64,000 bases of DNA from Chlamydiales bacterium. Lineage in GTDB: Bacteria > Chlamydiota > Chlamydiia > Chlamydiales > Rhabdochlamydiaceae. Position 1 is the stretch's first letter. Every line of letters begins with the position of its first letter. Positions 51,843 through 59,673 of the stretch are shown here, in pieces. The DNA lies in assembly GCA_016185065.1 (NCBI GenBank), contig JACPOL010000004.1, forward strand, positions 1 to 64,000, read 5' to 3'. Both the position numbers and the translations under genes were made by a program. The notes below the pieces were generated by a model. The model saw only the letters and a program-made list of their open reading frames with translations. It did no database searches and was not told the DNA's origin.

Positions 51843-51867
51843 GAAAAGATCTCATACAGGAAGTTCT

Positions 51868-54459
51868 CTATCCAACGGCGCGCTTGCCATTGGGAGGAAA
51901 GATGCGGCACTTGTCGTGTTCGCTATAATCTCCGCGCACCTTCTCCAGCTCCTGCGTGTCAATCGGACACTTCTCGAGGCCCCAAACGAGTTTGGCATAA
52001 TTCGAAATCGACTCATCGGAAGAGAACTTTCCCATCGATGCGATATTGTGGATTGCAAACTCGGCCCAGCTCTCTGGCTTCTCGTAGAGCGCTTCGACCT
52101 TTTTTTGCGTCTCGTAATAGGAGGCAAGATCGGCAAGAACGAGGTAGCGGTCTCCAGGATCTGCACCTTGACGCTCGACAAGCGAGTGGTAGATCGAAGA
52201 GAGAGCCAGATGTTCAGACTCATTTTCAGCAAACGAGTGGTCGTATAAGGAGTCGACAGCTTGTTTGATCAAAGGGTTGTGCATGTAGATTTCAGCGGGG
52301 TTGTAGCTCTTCTTCTCACGAAGCTCCGCATTCTGATTTGCACTCTGTCCAAAGCTGAAAGGCCACCACTTATCTGAGACCTCTGCATGCATCTCTATGT
52401 TTGCGCCATCCTCTGTTCCGATCGTAAGCGCCCCATTGATCGCAAGCTTCATGTTGCCCGTTCCAGACGCCTCCATCCCGGCCGTTGAGATCTGCTCCGA
52501 AAGATCTGCAGCTGGAATGATAAGCTCAGCACGTGAGACGTTATAATTTTCAATAAAGGCGAGTTTGAGCATATGGCACGTAGCCGGATCCACATTGATC
52601 TTTCGCGCCACACAATAGACTAGATGGATAACATTCTTAGCCATCTCATACCCTGGAGCCGCCTTCCCTGCTAAAATTACCATCCGTTTGACTCTGCGTG
52701 CAGAAGGGTTAGCTTTCAGCTCGTGATAGACCATAAGCACGTGAAGCACGTTCATGAGCTGGCGCTTATACTCGTGCATTCTCTTCACCTGCACATCGAA
52801 AAGAGCATCCTCTTCAAGCACGCTAAAGTGACCTACTGGCATCCCTCTGAAGTCGCGAATCGGATCGCCTTCGATTAGATACTTGATTAAGGCTCTCTTA
52901 TTCTCTCTTTTAATGGCGAGGAACTCTTTCTGGCTCTCTGCATCATTGGCAAATTTTGAGAGATCTCGAATCAGCGGAAAGTCGCAGATCCACCCTTTTC
53001 CAATGCGTTTGCAGATGAATTCCGCAAGTTTCGGGTTGGCGTGCACGAGCCAGCGTCTATGAGTGACTCCATTTGTCACATTGACAAACTTATCGGGGAA
53101 CATCTCATAGAAATCCCTGAAGATCGTGCTCTTTAATATCTCCGTATGAAGCGCTGCAACGCCATTCACGCGATGCGATCCGTAGATCGCAAGATTTGCC
53201 ATGCGCACCTGCCCGCCCTCAATGATCGACATGCGACGCACTCTCTCTTCATCTCCTGGAAAGCGCTTTCTTACTGCGTTGCAAAACTCTAGGTTCAGCC
53301 TCTCGATAATCTGGTATTGACGCGGGAGAAGGTAGTGGAGACGATTCTGGTTCCACTCCTCAAGTGCCTCTCTAAGAATTGTGTGATTGGTGTAGCTGCA
53401 GCAGGACCTTACAGTCTCCCAAGCCTCACCCCATCCAAAATCGTGATCCTTTACAAGTAGGCGCGTGAGCTCTGCGATCACAAGAGCCGGGTGCGTGTCG
53501 TTGATCTGAATGCGCACCTTATCCCCGAAGTTCGAGAGATCTGGATTGTGTTTAAGATGGTGCTTGATAATGTCGTGGATCGAAGCGGAGGCGAGTAGAA
53601 ACTCCTGCTTCAGACGGATCCGTTTTCCAACTTCGTTATTGTCGTTTGGATAGAGCACGTCGGTCAGAATCGAGTTCTCTGCAGCTTGGTCTAATTGTCC
53701 GGCATTGAAGCGCTGCAGAAGAAAGTTGCGCGGCGACTCTTTCGTCGTCCAGAGGCGTAGCGTCAGCACCATGAAGTCGGAAGTCTCTTTATATCCGATG
53801 ATGGGCACATCGTAAGAGAGTGCCCGCACCTCTTCGTAGTCGACGAGGTCGAAGACCTCTACCCCCTTCTTATTGACCGCTGGCACCATCCTGCCCGTGT
53901 AGTTAACCGAAACCGCGTGATCATCTCTTCTGAACTCCCACGGATTTTCATGCAGCAGCCAGTTGTCCGGACGCTCCACCTGGACGCCATCCCAGACCTC
54001 CTGATCGAAAATTCCATACTGATACCGGAGGCCATAACCCATCGCAGGATACTGCTGGCTGGAGAGAGAGTCGAGTAGGCAAGAGGCGAGACGTCCCAGG
54101 CCACCATTACCGAGGCCAGGATCTGGCTCCATAGCCAGCTCCGTCTCCAGCCTCCTGTTCATCTTTTTCATCACCAGCTGCATCAGATCCATCGCATGGA
54201 TATTCGTGATGTTATTGCCCATGAGACGACCTGGCATGTACTCCATGCAGAGATAGAAGAGAATACGCGCATGCTTGTTTCTGAATGTGTGCGAGGCCGC
54301 CGTCCAGTTGATCATGATCTCTTCTCGCAAAGTCAGTGCAAAAGCGCGGTAGAACTCCTCATTATTCGCCTCATCGATCGTCACACCCATCGTCGTAATC
54401 AGATAGTGTTTGATCTTGCTCGCCAGCATCTCCGCCTGATAATCCAGATTAGCGTCCAT
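51868..54459 (-). CDS. glgP: Glycogen phosphorylase
   Basis: Degrades glycogen to glucose-1-phosphate. 863 residues, a little longer than usual (about 815-830), with the extra length at the C-terminus. YLCMEYMPGRLMGNN, DPGLGNGGLGRLASC and EASGTGNMKLAINGALTIGT (PLP-binding Lys) are standard. Glycogen metabolism is a general trait of Chlamydiae. Convergent with the fliY-type gene, 25 bp apart. Confidence 0.94.
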   Translation of the reverse strand: MDANLDYQAEMLASKIKHYLITTMGVTIDEANNEEFYRAFALTLREEIMINWTAASHTFRNKHARILFYLCMEYMPGRLMGNNITNIHAMDLMQLVMKKMNRRLETELAMEPDPGLGNGGLGRLASCLLDSLSSQQYPAMGYGLRYQYGIFDQEVWDGVQVERPDNWLLHENPWEFRRDDHAVSVNYTGRMVPAVNKKGVEVFDLVDYEEVRALSYDVPIIGYKETSDFMVLTLRLWTTKESPRNFLLQRFNAGQLDQAAENSILTDVLYPNDNNEVGKRIRLKQEFLLASASIHDIIKHHLKHNPDLSNFGDKVRIQINDTHPALVIAELTRLLVKDHDFGWGEAWETVRSCCSYTNHTILREALEEWNQNRLHYLLPRQYQIIERLNLEFCNAVRKRFPGDEERVRRMSIIEGGQVRMANLAIYGSHRVNGVAALHTEILKSTIFRDFYEMFPDKFVNVTNGVTHRRWLVHANPKLAEFICKRIGKGWICDFPLIRDLSKFANDAESQKEFLAIKRENKRALIKYLIEGDPIRDFRGMPVGHFSVLEEDALFDVQVKRMHEYKRQLMNVLHVLMVYHELKANPSARRVKRMVILAGKAAPGYEMAKNVIHLVYCVARKINVDPATCHMLKLAFIENYNVSRAELIIPAADLSEQISTAGMEASGTGNMKLAINGALTIGTEDGANIEMHAEVSDKWWPFSFGQSANQNAELREKKSYNPAEIYMHNPLIKQAVDSLYDHSFAENESEHLALSSIYHSLVERQGADPGDRYLVLADLASYYETQKKVEALYEKPESWAEFAIHNIASMGKFSSDESISNYAKLVWGLEKCPIDTQELEKVRGDYSEHDKCRIFPPNGKRAVG

Positions 54460-54614
54460 TTTTCCACCTTATTATTTATTAGTTTTATTATTGATTTGCT
54501 GAAGAGACATGTCGGCATTCGATAACACTCAACGGGAATCCCATAACAGCAATACTCTCCAAATCTCATTGTGAGGATTAAAAATTTTTATACTAGTTAA
54601 AAACGCGGGACGTT

Positions 54615-56033
54615 ATGAGTTGGGGAATGAAAAAGTATGAACTGATTGTCATTGGAACGGGACCTGCGGGTGAAAAGGGAGCTGTTAAAGCTGCTTATTT
54701 CGGTCACAAGGTGGCCATCATCGAACGGGAAAATCTCTTCGGTGGAGCGGAGGTGGTTACCGGCACGCTCCCCTCAAAAACACTCAAAGAGACCTCGCTC
54801 TACCTCTCCGGGAAGTATGAGAAGGGGCTCTACGGCGTCAGCCGCGATCTAGAACATGAGGCTTCGATCGAAGACTTCATGTTTCGAAAGGATAAGGTCA
54901 CCCAGTCGGCCAATCAGGAGATCTACGAGAACCTTTTAAGACATGGCGTCCATATCTACTACGGCAGCGCCTCGTTCGAAGATCCTCATACGATACGCGT
55001 TGTAGGCGCTCAAGAGGAGCTCATCTGGGGAGAGAAGATCCTCATTGCGACCGGCTCATATCCCTACCATCCTCCCCACATCCCCTTCGACGGCGTCCGC
55101 ATCCATGACTCGGACACGATTCTCCAGATCAAACGCTTCCCTCGCTCGCTCTGTGTTGTTGGTGCAGGCGTCATCGGATGTGAATATGCGACGATCTTCT
55201 CGACAATTGGCACCCATGTCTATCTCGTTAACGACAAGGAGCAGATCCTCCCCTTCATCGACCAGGAGGTCGCAAAAGATCTCGTCGTTCAGATGCAAGA
55301 GAATGAGGTAGAGATCCTCTTTAACACCTCGATCGAGTCGATGCAGATGACAGAAAATGAGAGCGATCCGATCGCCGTACGGCTTAAAAACGGCAAAGTA
55401 CTACACGTCGACATGTTCCTCTTTGCAGCGGGAAGAAGCGGAAACACAAAGGCGCTCGACTGCGAAAAGATCGGCCTGAAGCTCGGCCACCGTGAGACAA
55501 TCGATGTCGACTCCACCTACCGCACGAATATTCCCCACATCTACGCCGCAGGCGACGTCATCGGCTTTCCCGCACTCGCCAGCACCAGCATGGATCAGGG
55601 AAGAGTTGCCGTCGCCCACATGTTCCAGACAGCGGATCTCGATCACCTCCCCACCTTCTTCCCCTACGGGATCTACACAATCCCCGAAGTCTCGATGGTC
55701 GGAATCACCGAAGAGGAGGCGCGCGCTCAGCAGCTCTCCTACTGCGTAGGCAAAGCGCGCTATTCGGATATGGCGCGCGGCAAGATCATGGGAGCCAAAG
55801 CCGGCTTCCTTAAACTCATCTTCAATCGGGAAGACCTCGTCATCCGCGGCGTCCACATCATCGGCCACATCGCAACCGAGCTGATCCACTACGGCCTCAA
55901 CCTCGTCGAAGAACAAAAAACTCTCTATGATGTCATCGGCCACGTCTTCAACTTCCCCACCCTCCATGACCTCTACAAGTACGCCGCCTACGACGGCCTC
56001 AGCAACCTCTCCGGCCACAAGGTCAAACCCTAA
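54615..56033 (+). CDS. sthA: Soluble pyridine nucleotide transhydrogenase SthA
   Basis: A 472-residue FAD flavoprotein of the dihydrolipoamide dehydrogenase family. FAD site VIGTGPAGEKGAVKAA and NAD site CVVGAGVIGCEYATIF are clear, but the redox disulfide is absent (GGAEVVTGTLPSKTLKE instead of CxxxxC), which marks SthA rather than Lpd. It exchanges reducing power between NADPH and NAD+. An ATG four codons in (54627) is an alternative start. Followed within 8 bp by a palindromic element. Confidence 0.9.
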   Translation: MSWGMKKYELIVIGTGPAGEKGAVKAAYFGHKVAIIERENLFGGAEVVTGTLPSKTLKETSLYLSGKYEKGLYGVSRDLEHEASIEDFMFRKDKVTQSANQEIYENLLRHGVHIYYGSASFEDPHTIRVVGAQEELIWGEKILIATGSYPYHPPHIPFDGVRIHDSDTILQIKRFPRSLCVVGAGVIGCEYATIFSTIGTHVYLVNDKEQILPFIDQEVAKDLVVQMQENEVEILFNTSIESMQMTENESDPIAVRLKNGKVLHVDMFLFAAGRSGNTKALDCEKIGLKLGHRETIDVDSTYRTNIPHIYAAGDVIGFPALASTSMDQGRVAVAHMFQTADLDHLPTFFPYGIYTIPEVSMVGITEEEARAQQLSYCVGKARYSDMARGKIMGAKAGFLKLIFNREDLVIRGVHIIGHIATELIHYGLNLVEEQKTLYDVIGHVFNFPTLHDLYKYAAYDGLSNLSGHKVKP

Positions 56034-56040
56034 CCCACCG

Positions 56041-56143
56041 AAGATTAACGCAAAGACGCCAAGCCGCAGTAGAGACACGGGAAAAATCGAAAATTTTTCA
56101 GAACCTTTGCGTCTTCGCAGCTTGGCGTCTTTGCGTTAATCTT
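56041..56143. repeat. Palindromic intergenic element, GATTAACGCAAAGACGCCAAG type
   Basis: The left arm AAGATTAACGCAAAGACGCC(AAGC) at 56041-56064 and its exact reverse complement at 56120-56143 form a perfect 24-bp inverted repeat. A further TTTGCGTCTTCGC copy lies in the loop beside the right arm. It separates the convergent sthA and abiEi genes. Confidence 0.92.
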
Positions 56144-56173
56144 CCTAACTGGATAATAACGCATGTTCGTTGA

Positions 56174-56770
56174 TCATACAGTTACACTCATAAGATATGG
56201 GGCGATGTTAAATCGAAGTTTTTTAGCATACTTCTGAAGTTTCATGAGATCAATTCGATTTTTACCACCTATAGCTATTGCAGCTTTAAGCGCCTTAATT
56301 GCAGTCTCCCGACTAAGCAGGCGAAAGGCATCAATGATCGTTCGTTCACGGTCAAATATAGATATATTCGTTCCTTCAAGCTCTATTGCTGTTCTTCCGA
56401 GTTCCATATCGCGATAACGAAGAATCTTTACGCCTCTTGTAGTTTTAACAGATGTGCCGTGACGAACAGCAATCCAATGTTGGCGAGGAATTTCTTCAGT
56501 TAGATCATAGATCGCTAGCGCAGAAATGAGACAAACAACTCCCTCTTTAACTGAGTAGACGGCTTCGACAAGATCTTCCCATCGGAAAGCAGAAGGATTA
56601 TGATAGTCCACTCTTTGGTATACCCCTCTTCGCACTCTTTTTATGCGGCCAGTTTTGACATAGTAATCAAGAACAGCGGGATGTACCCCTATATCTCTAG
56701 CTTCCTTAGAAGTGAAATAAGGTTTCCCGAGAAGCGAGGCCAGTGTAAGCAGAGCAGCGGCGGATCTCAT
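56174..56770 (-). CDS. AbiEi-like antitoxin/transcriptional regulator, no partner toxin
   Basis: 198 residues of the AbiEi type IV antitoxin family: an N-terminal winged helix (YFTSKEARDIGVHPAVLDYY, then RIKRVRRGVYQ) and a C-terminal domain (LISALAIYDLTEEIPRQHWI; IFDRERTIIDAFRLL). The usual nucleotidyltransferase toxin AbiEii is not next to it on either side; the downstream neighbour is a repeat and the convergent sthA. A strong palindrome lies 17 bp upstream. It may be a remnant of a phage-defence pair or a stand-alone regulator. Confidence 0.82.
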   Translation of the reverse strand: MRSAAALLTLASLLGKPYFTSKEARDIGVHPAVLDYYVKTGRIKRVRRGVYQRVDYHNPSAFRWEDLVEAVYSVKEGVVCLISALAIYDLTEEIPRQHWIAVRHGTSVKTTRGVKILRYRDMELGRTAIELEGTNISIFDRERTIIDAFRLLSRETAIKALKAAIAIGGKNRIDLMKLQKYAKKLRFNIAPYLMSVTV

Positions 56771-56787
56771 GTTTTTTGCCTTTATTT

Positions 56788-56840
56788 ATAACTTAACAAA
56801 AACACCCAATATTGTCATCTGGGCGTTTTTGTTAAGTTAT
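56788..56840. promoter_or_regulatory. Long palindrome before abiEi, likely operator
   Basis: ATAACTTAACAAAAACACCC (56788-56807) and GGGCGTTTTTGTTAAGTTAT (56821-56840) match in reverse complement at 19 of 20 positions. Position in front of a winged-helix regulator fits autoregulation; a terminator role is also possible. Confidence 0.65.
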
Positions 56841-57189
56841 TAACCGATCATAACAATCTTAAACACAGGTAAATACATCGTATTCATACATAAAAGTTAT
56901 GCAAACTATAACATTTGTGCTGAGCAGGGAGCGACTTGAAAACAGAGCAGAAGGACGATGAAAAGAAGCCGTAAGAGGTTTGTTTCACCGCTCCCGCGGT
57001 TCTGGCATGTTTTGGGGTAGGGTCTCCATCCCCATGTTCCGCTTTTAGCTTCACAAGGGGCTAACACCTGACATCGCTTCCGCGATTAAGAAAACCTTCT
57101 TCTCGCCCCTCTTATCAAGTAAAATCTTTTTAGTTAGCGCGTCGCTAGCAATCAAGAGATTAATAATTAATAAAAATACTTATAATTCT
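56841..57189. other. Gene-free, structured stretch
   Basis: No gene is supported. The segment 56927-56995 can pair GGGAGCG with CGCTCCC, and a hairpin with GGGG/CCCC lies at about 57009-57045. GCTCCCGCGGTT (56990 on) also occurs in the 725-bp element at 49743. It could be a decayed repeat or an untranslated RNA; I cannot decide. Confidence 0.4.
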
Positions 57190-57218
57190 TTGCGTAAACA
57201 CAGAGTTAATTGTATATT
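57190..57218 (+). promoter_or_regulatory. Putative strong promoter of the 57252-58565 gene pair
   Basis: TTGCGT (57190-57195), 17-bp spacer, TATATT (57213-57218), 34 bp before the first ATG. Confidence 0.72.
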
Positions 57219-57251
57219 CGTTCTTTTGAAAAACAAGAAAGGAGTCAATTT

Positions 57252-57917
57252 ATGACATCAACAGCTGTTGTTGCGGAAGCACCAAAAACTATTACGCCTT
57301 TTTACCAGCACCACGAGTCGGGGTTATTTGATCTTTGCCGAGTGAAAAACGGAGCTGTCTTTGCAATTTTTTGCAAAGCGATGACTTTTGCCGATATCCA
57401 ATTCACACCAAAATTTGAAGGAGTCCCTGTCAACTGCATCTTTCTTGCCCCAATGAAAACCACTACGGGCAGCATCAGTCTTGAGGGGCGCACTCTCCTA
57501 TTCTTTGATAAGATCACTACTGGGAAAGACCTTACACTCTCTGGCGAACCTTTTGTTTTTATTGATAAGGCTCACAGACAGATAGATGTTCCAGGACTTT
57601 GGAAACCGATTGGAGCTCTCCATTCTTTCGGCGTGTCACCCGCACAGCACACAAAAATGGTCTTGGCCTTTTTAAAAGCAGCTCAAGAAAAGAGTACAGA
57701 CCAGGTGGAAGCAGCACTCCATCTATTTCTGGAATCACACCAGTTGGCTATAGGCGAAAGTCTTGCACCCGTACATAAAGCATGGGGAATCGAAGATCAC
57801 ACATCTTACAAAGCTCTAGAGGCTCCGGCTATAGCGGCTTCTGCGGGAGCAGCGGCGGAGAGTAAGGGCGATGCAAAAGCTCAGGAGAAGAAAGAAGAAA
57901 ACCCGAAGAAAGCTTAA
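57252..57917 (+). CDS. Uncharacterised protein, first of a tandem paralogous pair
   Basis: A 221-residue protein from the ATG at 57252, with AAAGGAG upstream. It shares with the next gene the pattern TPFYQ, LCRVKNGAVFAI, INCIFLAPMK-like NCIFLAPMKTTTGSISLEG and LLFFDKITTG, a repeated beta-strand domain, then a helical part and a charged tail (AAAESKGDAKAQEKKEENPK). The tail recalls that of the unrelated gene at 31472. No signal peptide. Family unknown; possibly lineage-specific. Confidence 0.7.
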   Translation: MTSTAVVAEAPKTITPFYQHHESGLFDLCRVKNGAVFAIFCKAMTFADIQFTPKFEGVPVNCIFLAPMKTTTGSISLEGRTLLFFDKITTGKDLTLSGEPFVFIDKAHRQIDVPGLWKPIGALHSFGVSPAQHTKMVLAFLKAAQEKSTDQVEAALHLFLESHQLAIGESLAPVHKAWGIEDHTSYKALEAPAIAASAGAAAESKGDAKAQEKKEENPKKA

Positions 57918-57935
57918 AAACAAGGAAGCAAATTC

Positions 57936-58565
57936 ATGGCAACGACCGCTCTAGTTTCTAAAGGATCCTCGGAAGTCTTCACACCTTTTTATCAGTCAGA
58001 TGTGGAAGAAAATTTGGATATATGTCGGTTAAAGAGCGGTCATGTTTTTGCTATTGTGAAAAAAGCTGCTAGCGATCTTGAAACAATCCATTTCCCCAAA
58101 ATGCGCCTGGGCGAAATACCCATGCACTACATCTTTCTAGCGCCCCTTCAAGCCAAGGGCGATATCCTTGTTGAAGGAGGCTCAGCTCTATTTTTGGATC
58201 GAATCACTACAGGGGGAAACATCACTGTCAATGCTGAAAACGCTGTACTGGTTATTGCTCCTGTAAAAGGCAACAAGATGAAGATCGATTGTAAGACTCT
58301 AATTTTTGAAGCTCCTCCTCTTGCTATAGATCTTCTTTTAAAGATTCAAAACGCCTTTCTAGAAGCAGTTTCTTCTAGAAATCTAGAAAAAATTGAACAA
58401 GCTCTATTACTAACTTTCGCATCCGTAAGTTCAAAAAAAGAAGAGTCTCTCCAACTCTCGAGCACTCTTCTAAGTCGCCACGCAGTAGCCGCTCCGGCAG
58501 CGGCGGAGAGCAAGGGCGACTCAAAGACTGAGGAGAAGAAAGATGAGAGCCCGAAGAAGGCATAA
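57936..58565 (+). CDS. Uncharacterised protein, second of a tandem paralogous pair
   Basis: 209 residues, 18 bp after its paralogue and surely cotranscribed. Matching segments: VFTPFYQSDVEENLDICRLK, IPMHYIFLAPLQAKGDILVE and ALFLDRITTGGNITVNAENA. The tail AAAESKGDSKTEEKKDESPK is nearly the same as its partner's, so the tail is conserved better than much of the body. Function unknown. Confidence 0.7.
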   Translation: MATTALVSKGSSEVFTPFYQSDVEENLDICRLKSGHVFAIVKKAASDLETIHFPKMRLGEIPMHYIFLAPLQAKGDILVEGGSALFLDRITTGGNITVNAENAVLVIAPVKGNKMKIDCKTLIFEAPPLAIDLLLKIQNAFLEAVSSRNLEKIEQALLLTFASVSSKKEESLQLSSTLLSRHAVAAPAAAESKGDSKTEEKKDESPKKA

Positions 58566-58626
58566 GAGGCTGTCCATAAACATCCTCTAGCGCAGTAATC
58601 GGCGCTTCTGCTATTTTCCCTACTTG

Positions 58627-59673
58627 ATGATTCCGTCAAGGCTTGTACTTCAAGAGGGAGAAGTGTTCGAGGGCCTGGCTCCAGCCTGGCAGGATGGCAC
58701 TTTTTTTGGAGAAGTCGTTTTTTCTACGGGGATGATGGGCTACGTCGAGTCGCTCACAGACCCCTCTTTCGCAGGTCAGATTCTCACCTTCACCTTTCCT
58801 CTCATTGGCAACTATGGCGTTCCCGACCGCGCACTCTGGGAGTCGAGCAAGATCCACGCCCATGGCGTGATCATCAGCGAGCTATCTTCGTCATACCACC
58901 ACCACACAGCAGTTTGCTCATTTCAAGAGTGGCTTCAGGCGCAAAAGGTGCCCCTTCTTACGGGCGTCGATACGCGCGCGCTGACTAAACTCCTGCGCGA
59001 GAGGGGTGTTACGCTTGGCGCGATCACAAGCGAGAAGAAGCTGCCTAAAAAATTTTTAGATCCAAATAAGACCCACCTTGTGAAAGAGGTGAGCATCGAT
59101 GAGCCGCGCGAATATGGGCACGGCAGAAAGAAGATCATCGCCGTCGACTGCGGGATGAAAGAGAATATCATCCGCTGCCTGCAGGAGTTCCCCTGGAAGA
59201 TCAAGAGAGTGCCTTTTGACTACGACTACTCGCAAGAGGAGTTCGATGGAGTCTTCATCTCAAACGGTCCTGGTGATCCCGCTGTTTGCAAAGAGACGAT
59301 TGCGATCTTGAAGAAGGCGATGCTGAAGAAGAAGCCGATCTTCGGCATCTGTCTGGGCTCGCAGCTGATGGGGCTTGCGATCGGCGCGCGCACCTACAAG
59401 CTGCCCTACGGACACAGAGGACACAACCAGCCCTGCATTCACGTTCCCGACAGCCGCTGTTATTTAACTTCGCAGAACCACGGGTATGCGGTGAGCGAGA
59501 AGAGCCTCCCGAAAGGATGGAAGGTCTCCTTCCGCAATCTGAATGATGGCACCATTGAGGGAATCGAGCACACAAGCCTCCCCTTCTTCTCTGTGCAGTT
59601 TCATCCGGAGGCCTCCCCTGGTCCTGTCGATTCGCGCTGGCTTTTTGAAAAATTTTATAATTTAGTAAAATGA
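58627..59673 (+). CDS. carA: Carbamoyl-phosphate synthase small subunit
   Basis: Glutaminase subunit, 348 residues. CPSase N-terminal domain (LVLQEGEVFEG, STGMMGYVESLTDPSF), then a class I amidotransferase: SNGPGDPAVCKE, nucleophile Cys in IFGICLGSQLMGLA, and HPEASPGP with catalytic His and Glu. The ATG at 58627 is preferred over the adjacent TTG. Overlaps carB by 4 bp (ATGA). Chlamydiaceae lack this pathway. Confidence 0.95.
   Translation: MIPSRLVLQEGEVFEGLAPAWQDGTFFGEVVFSTGMMGYVESLTDPSFAGQILTFTFPLIGNYGVPDRALWESSKIHAHGVIISELSSSYHHHTAVCSFQEWLQAQKVPLLTGVDTRALTKLLRERGVTLGAITSEKKLPKKFLDPNKTHLVKEVSIDEPREYGHGRKKIIAVDCGMKENIIRCLQEFPWKIKRVPFDYDYSQEEFDGVFISNGPGDPAVCKETIAILKKAMLKKKPIFGICLGSQLMGLAIGARTYKLPYGHRGHNQPCIHVPDSRCYLTSQNHGYAVSEKSLPKGWKVSFRNLNDGTIEGIEHTSLPFFSVQFHPEASPGPVDSRWLFEKFYNLVK

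Noticed and set aside
55401..56078. 225-residue open frame antisense to sthA
   Set aside because: Shadow of a high-confidence enzyme; Val/Asp/Glu-rich with no start signal.
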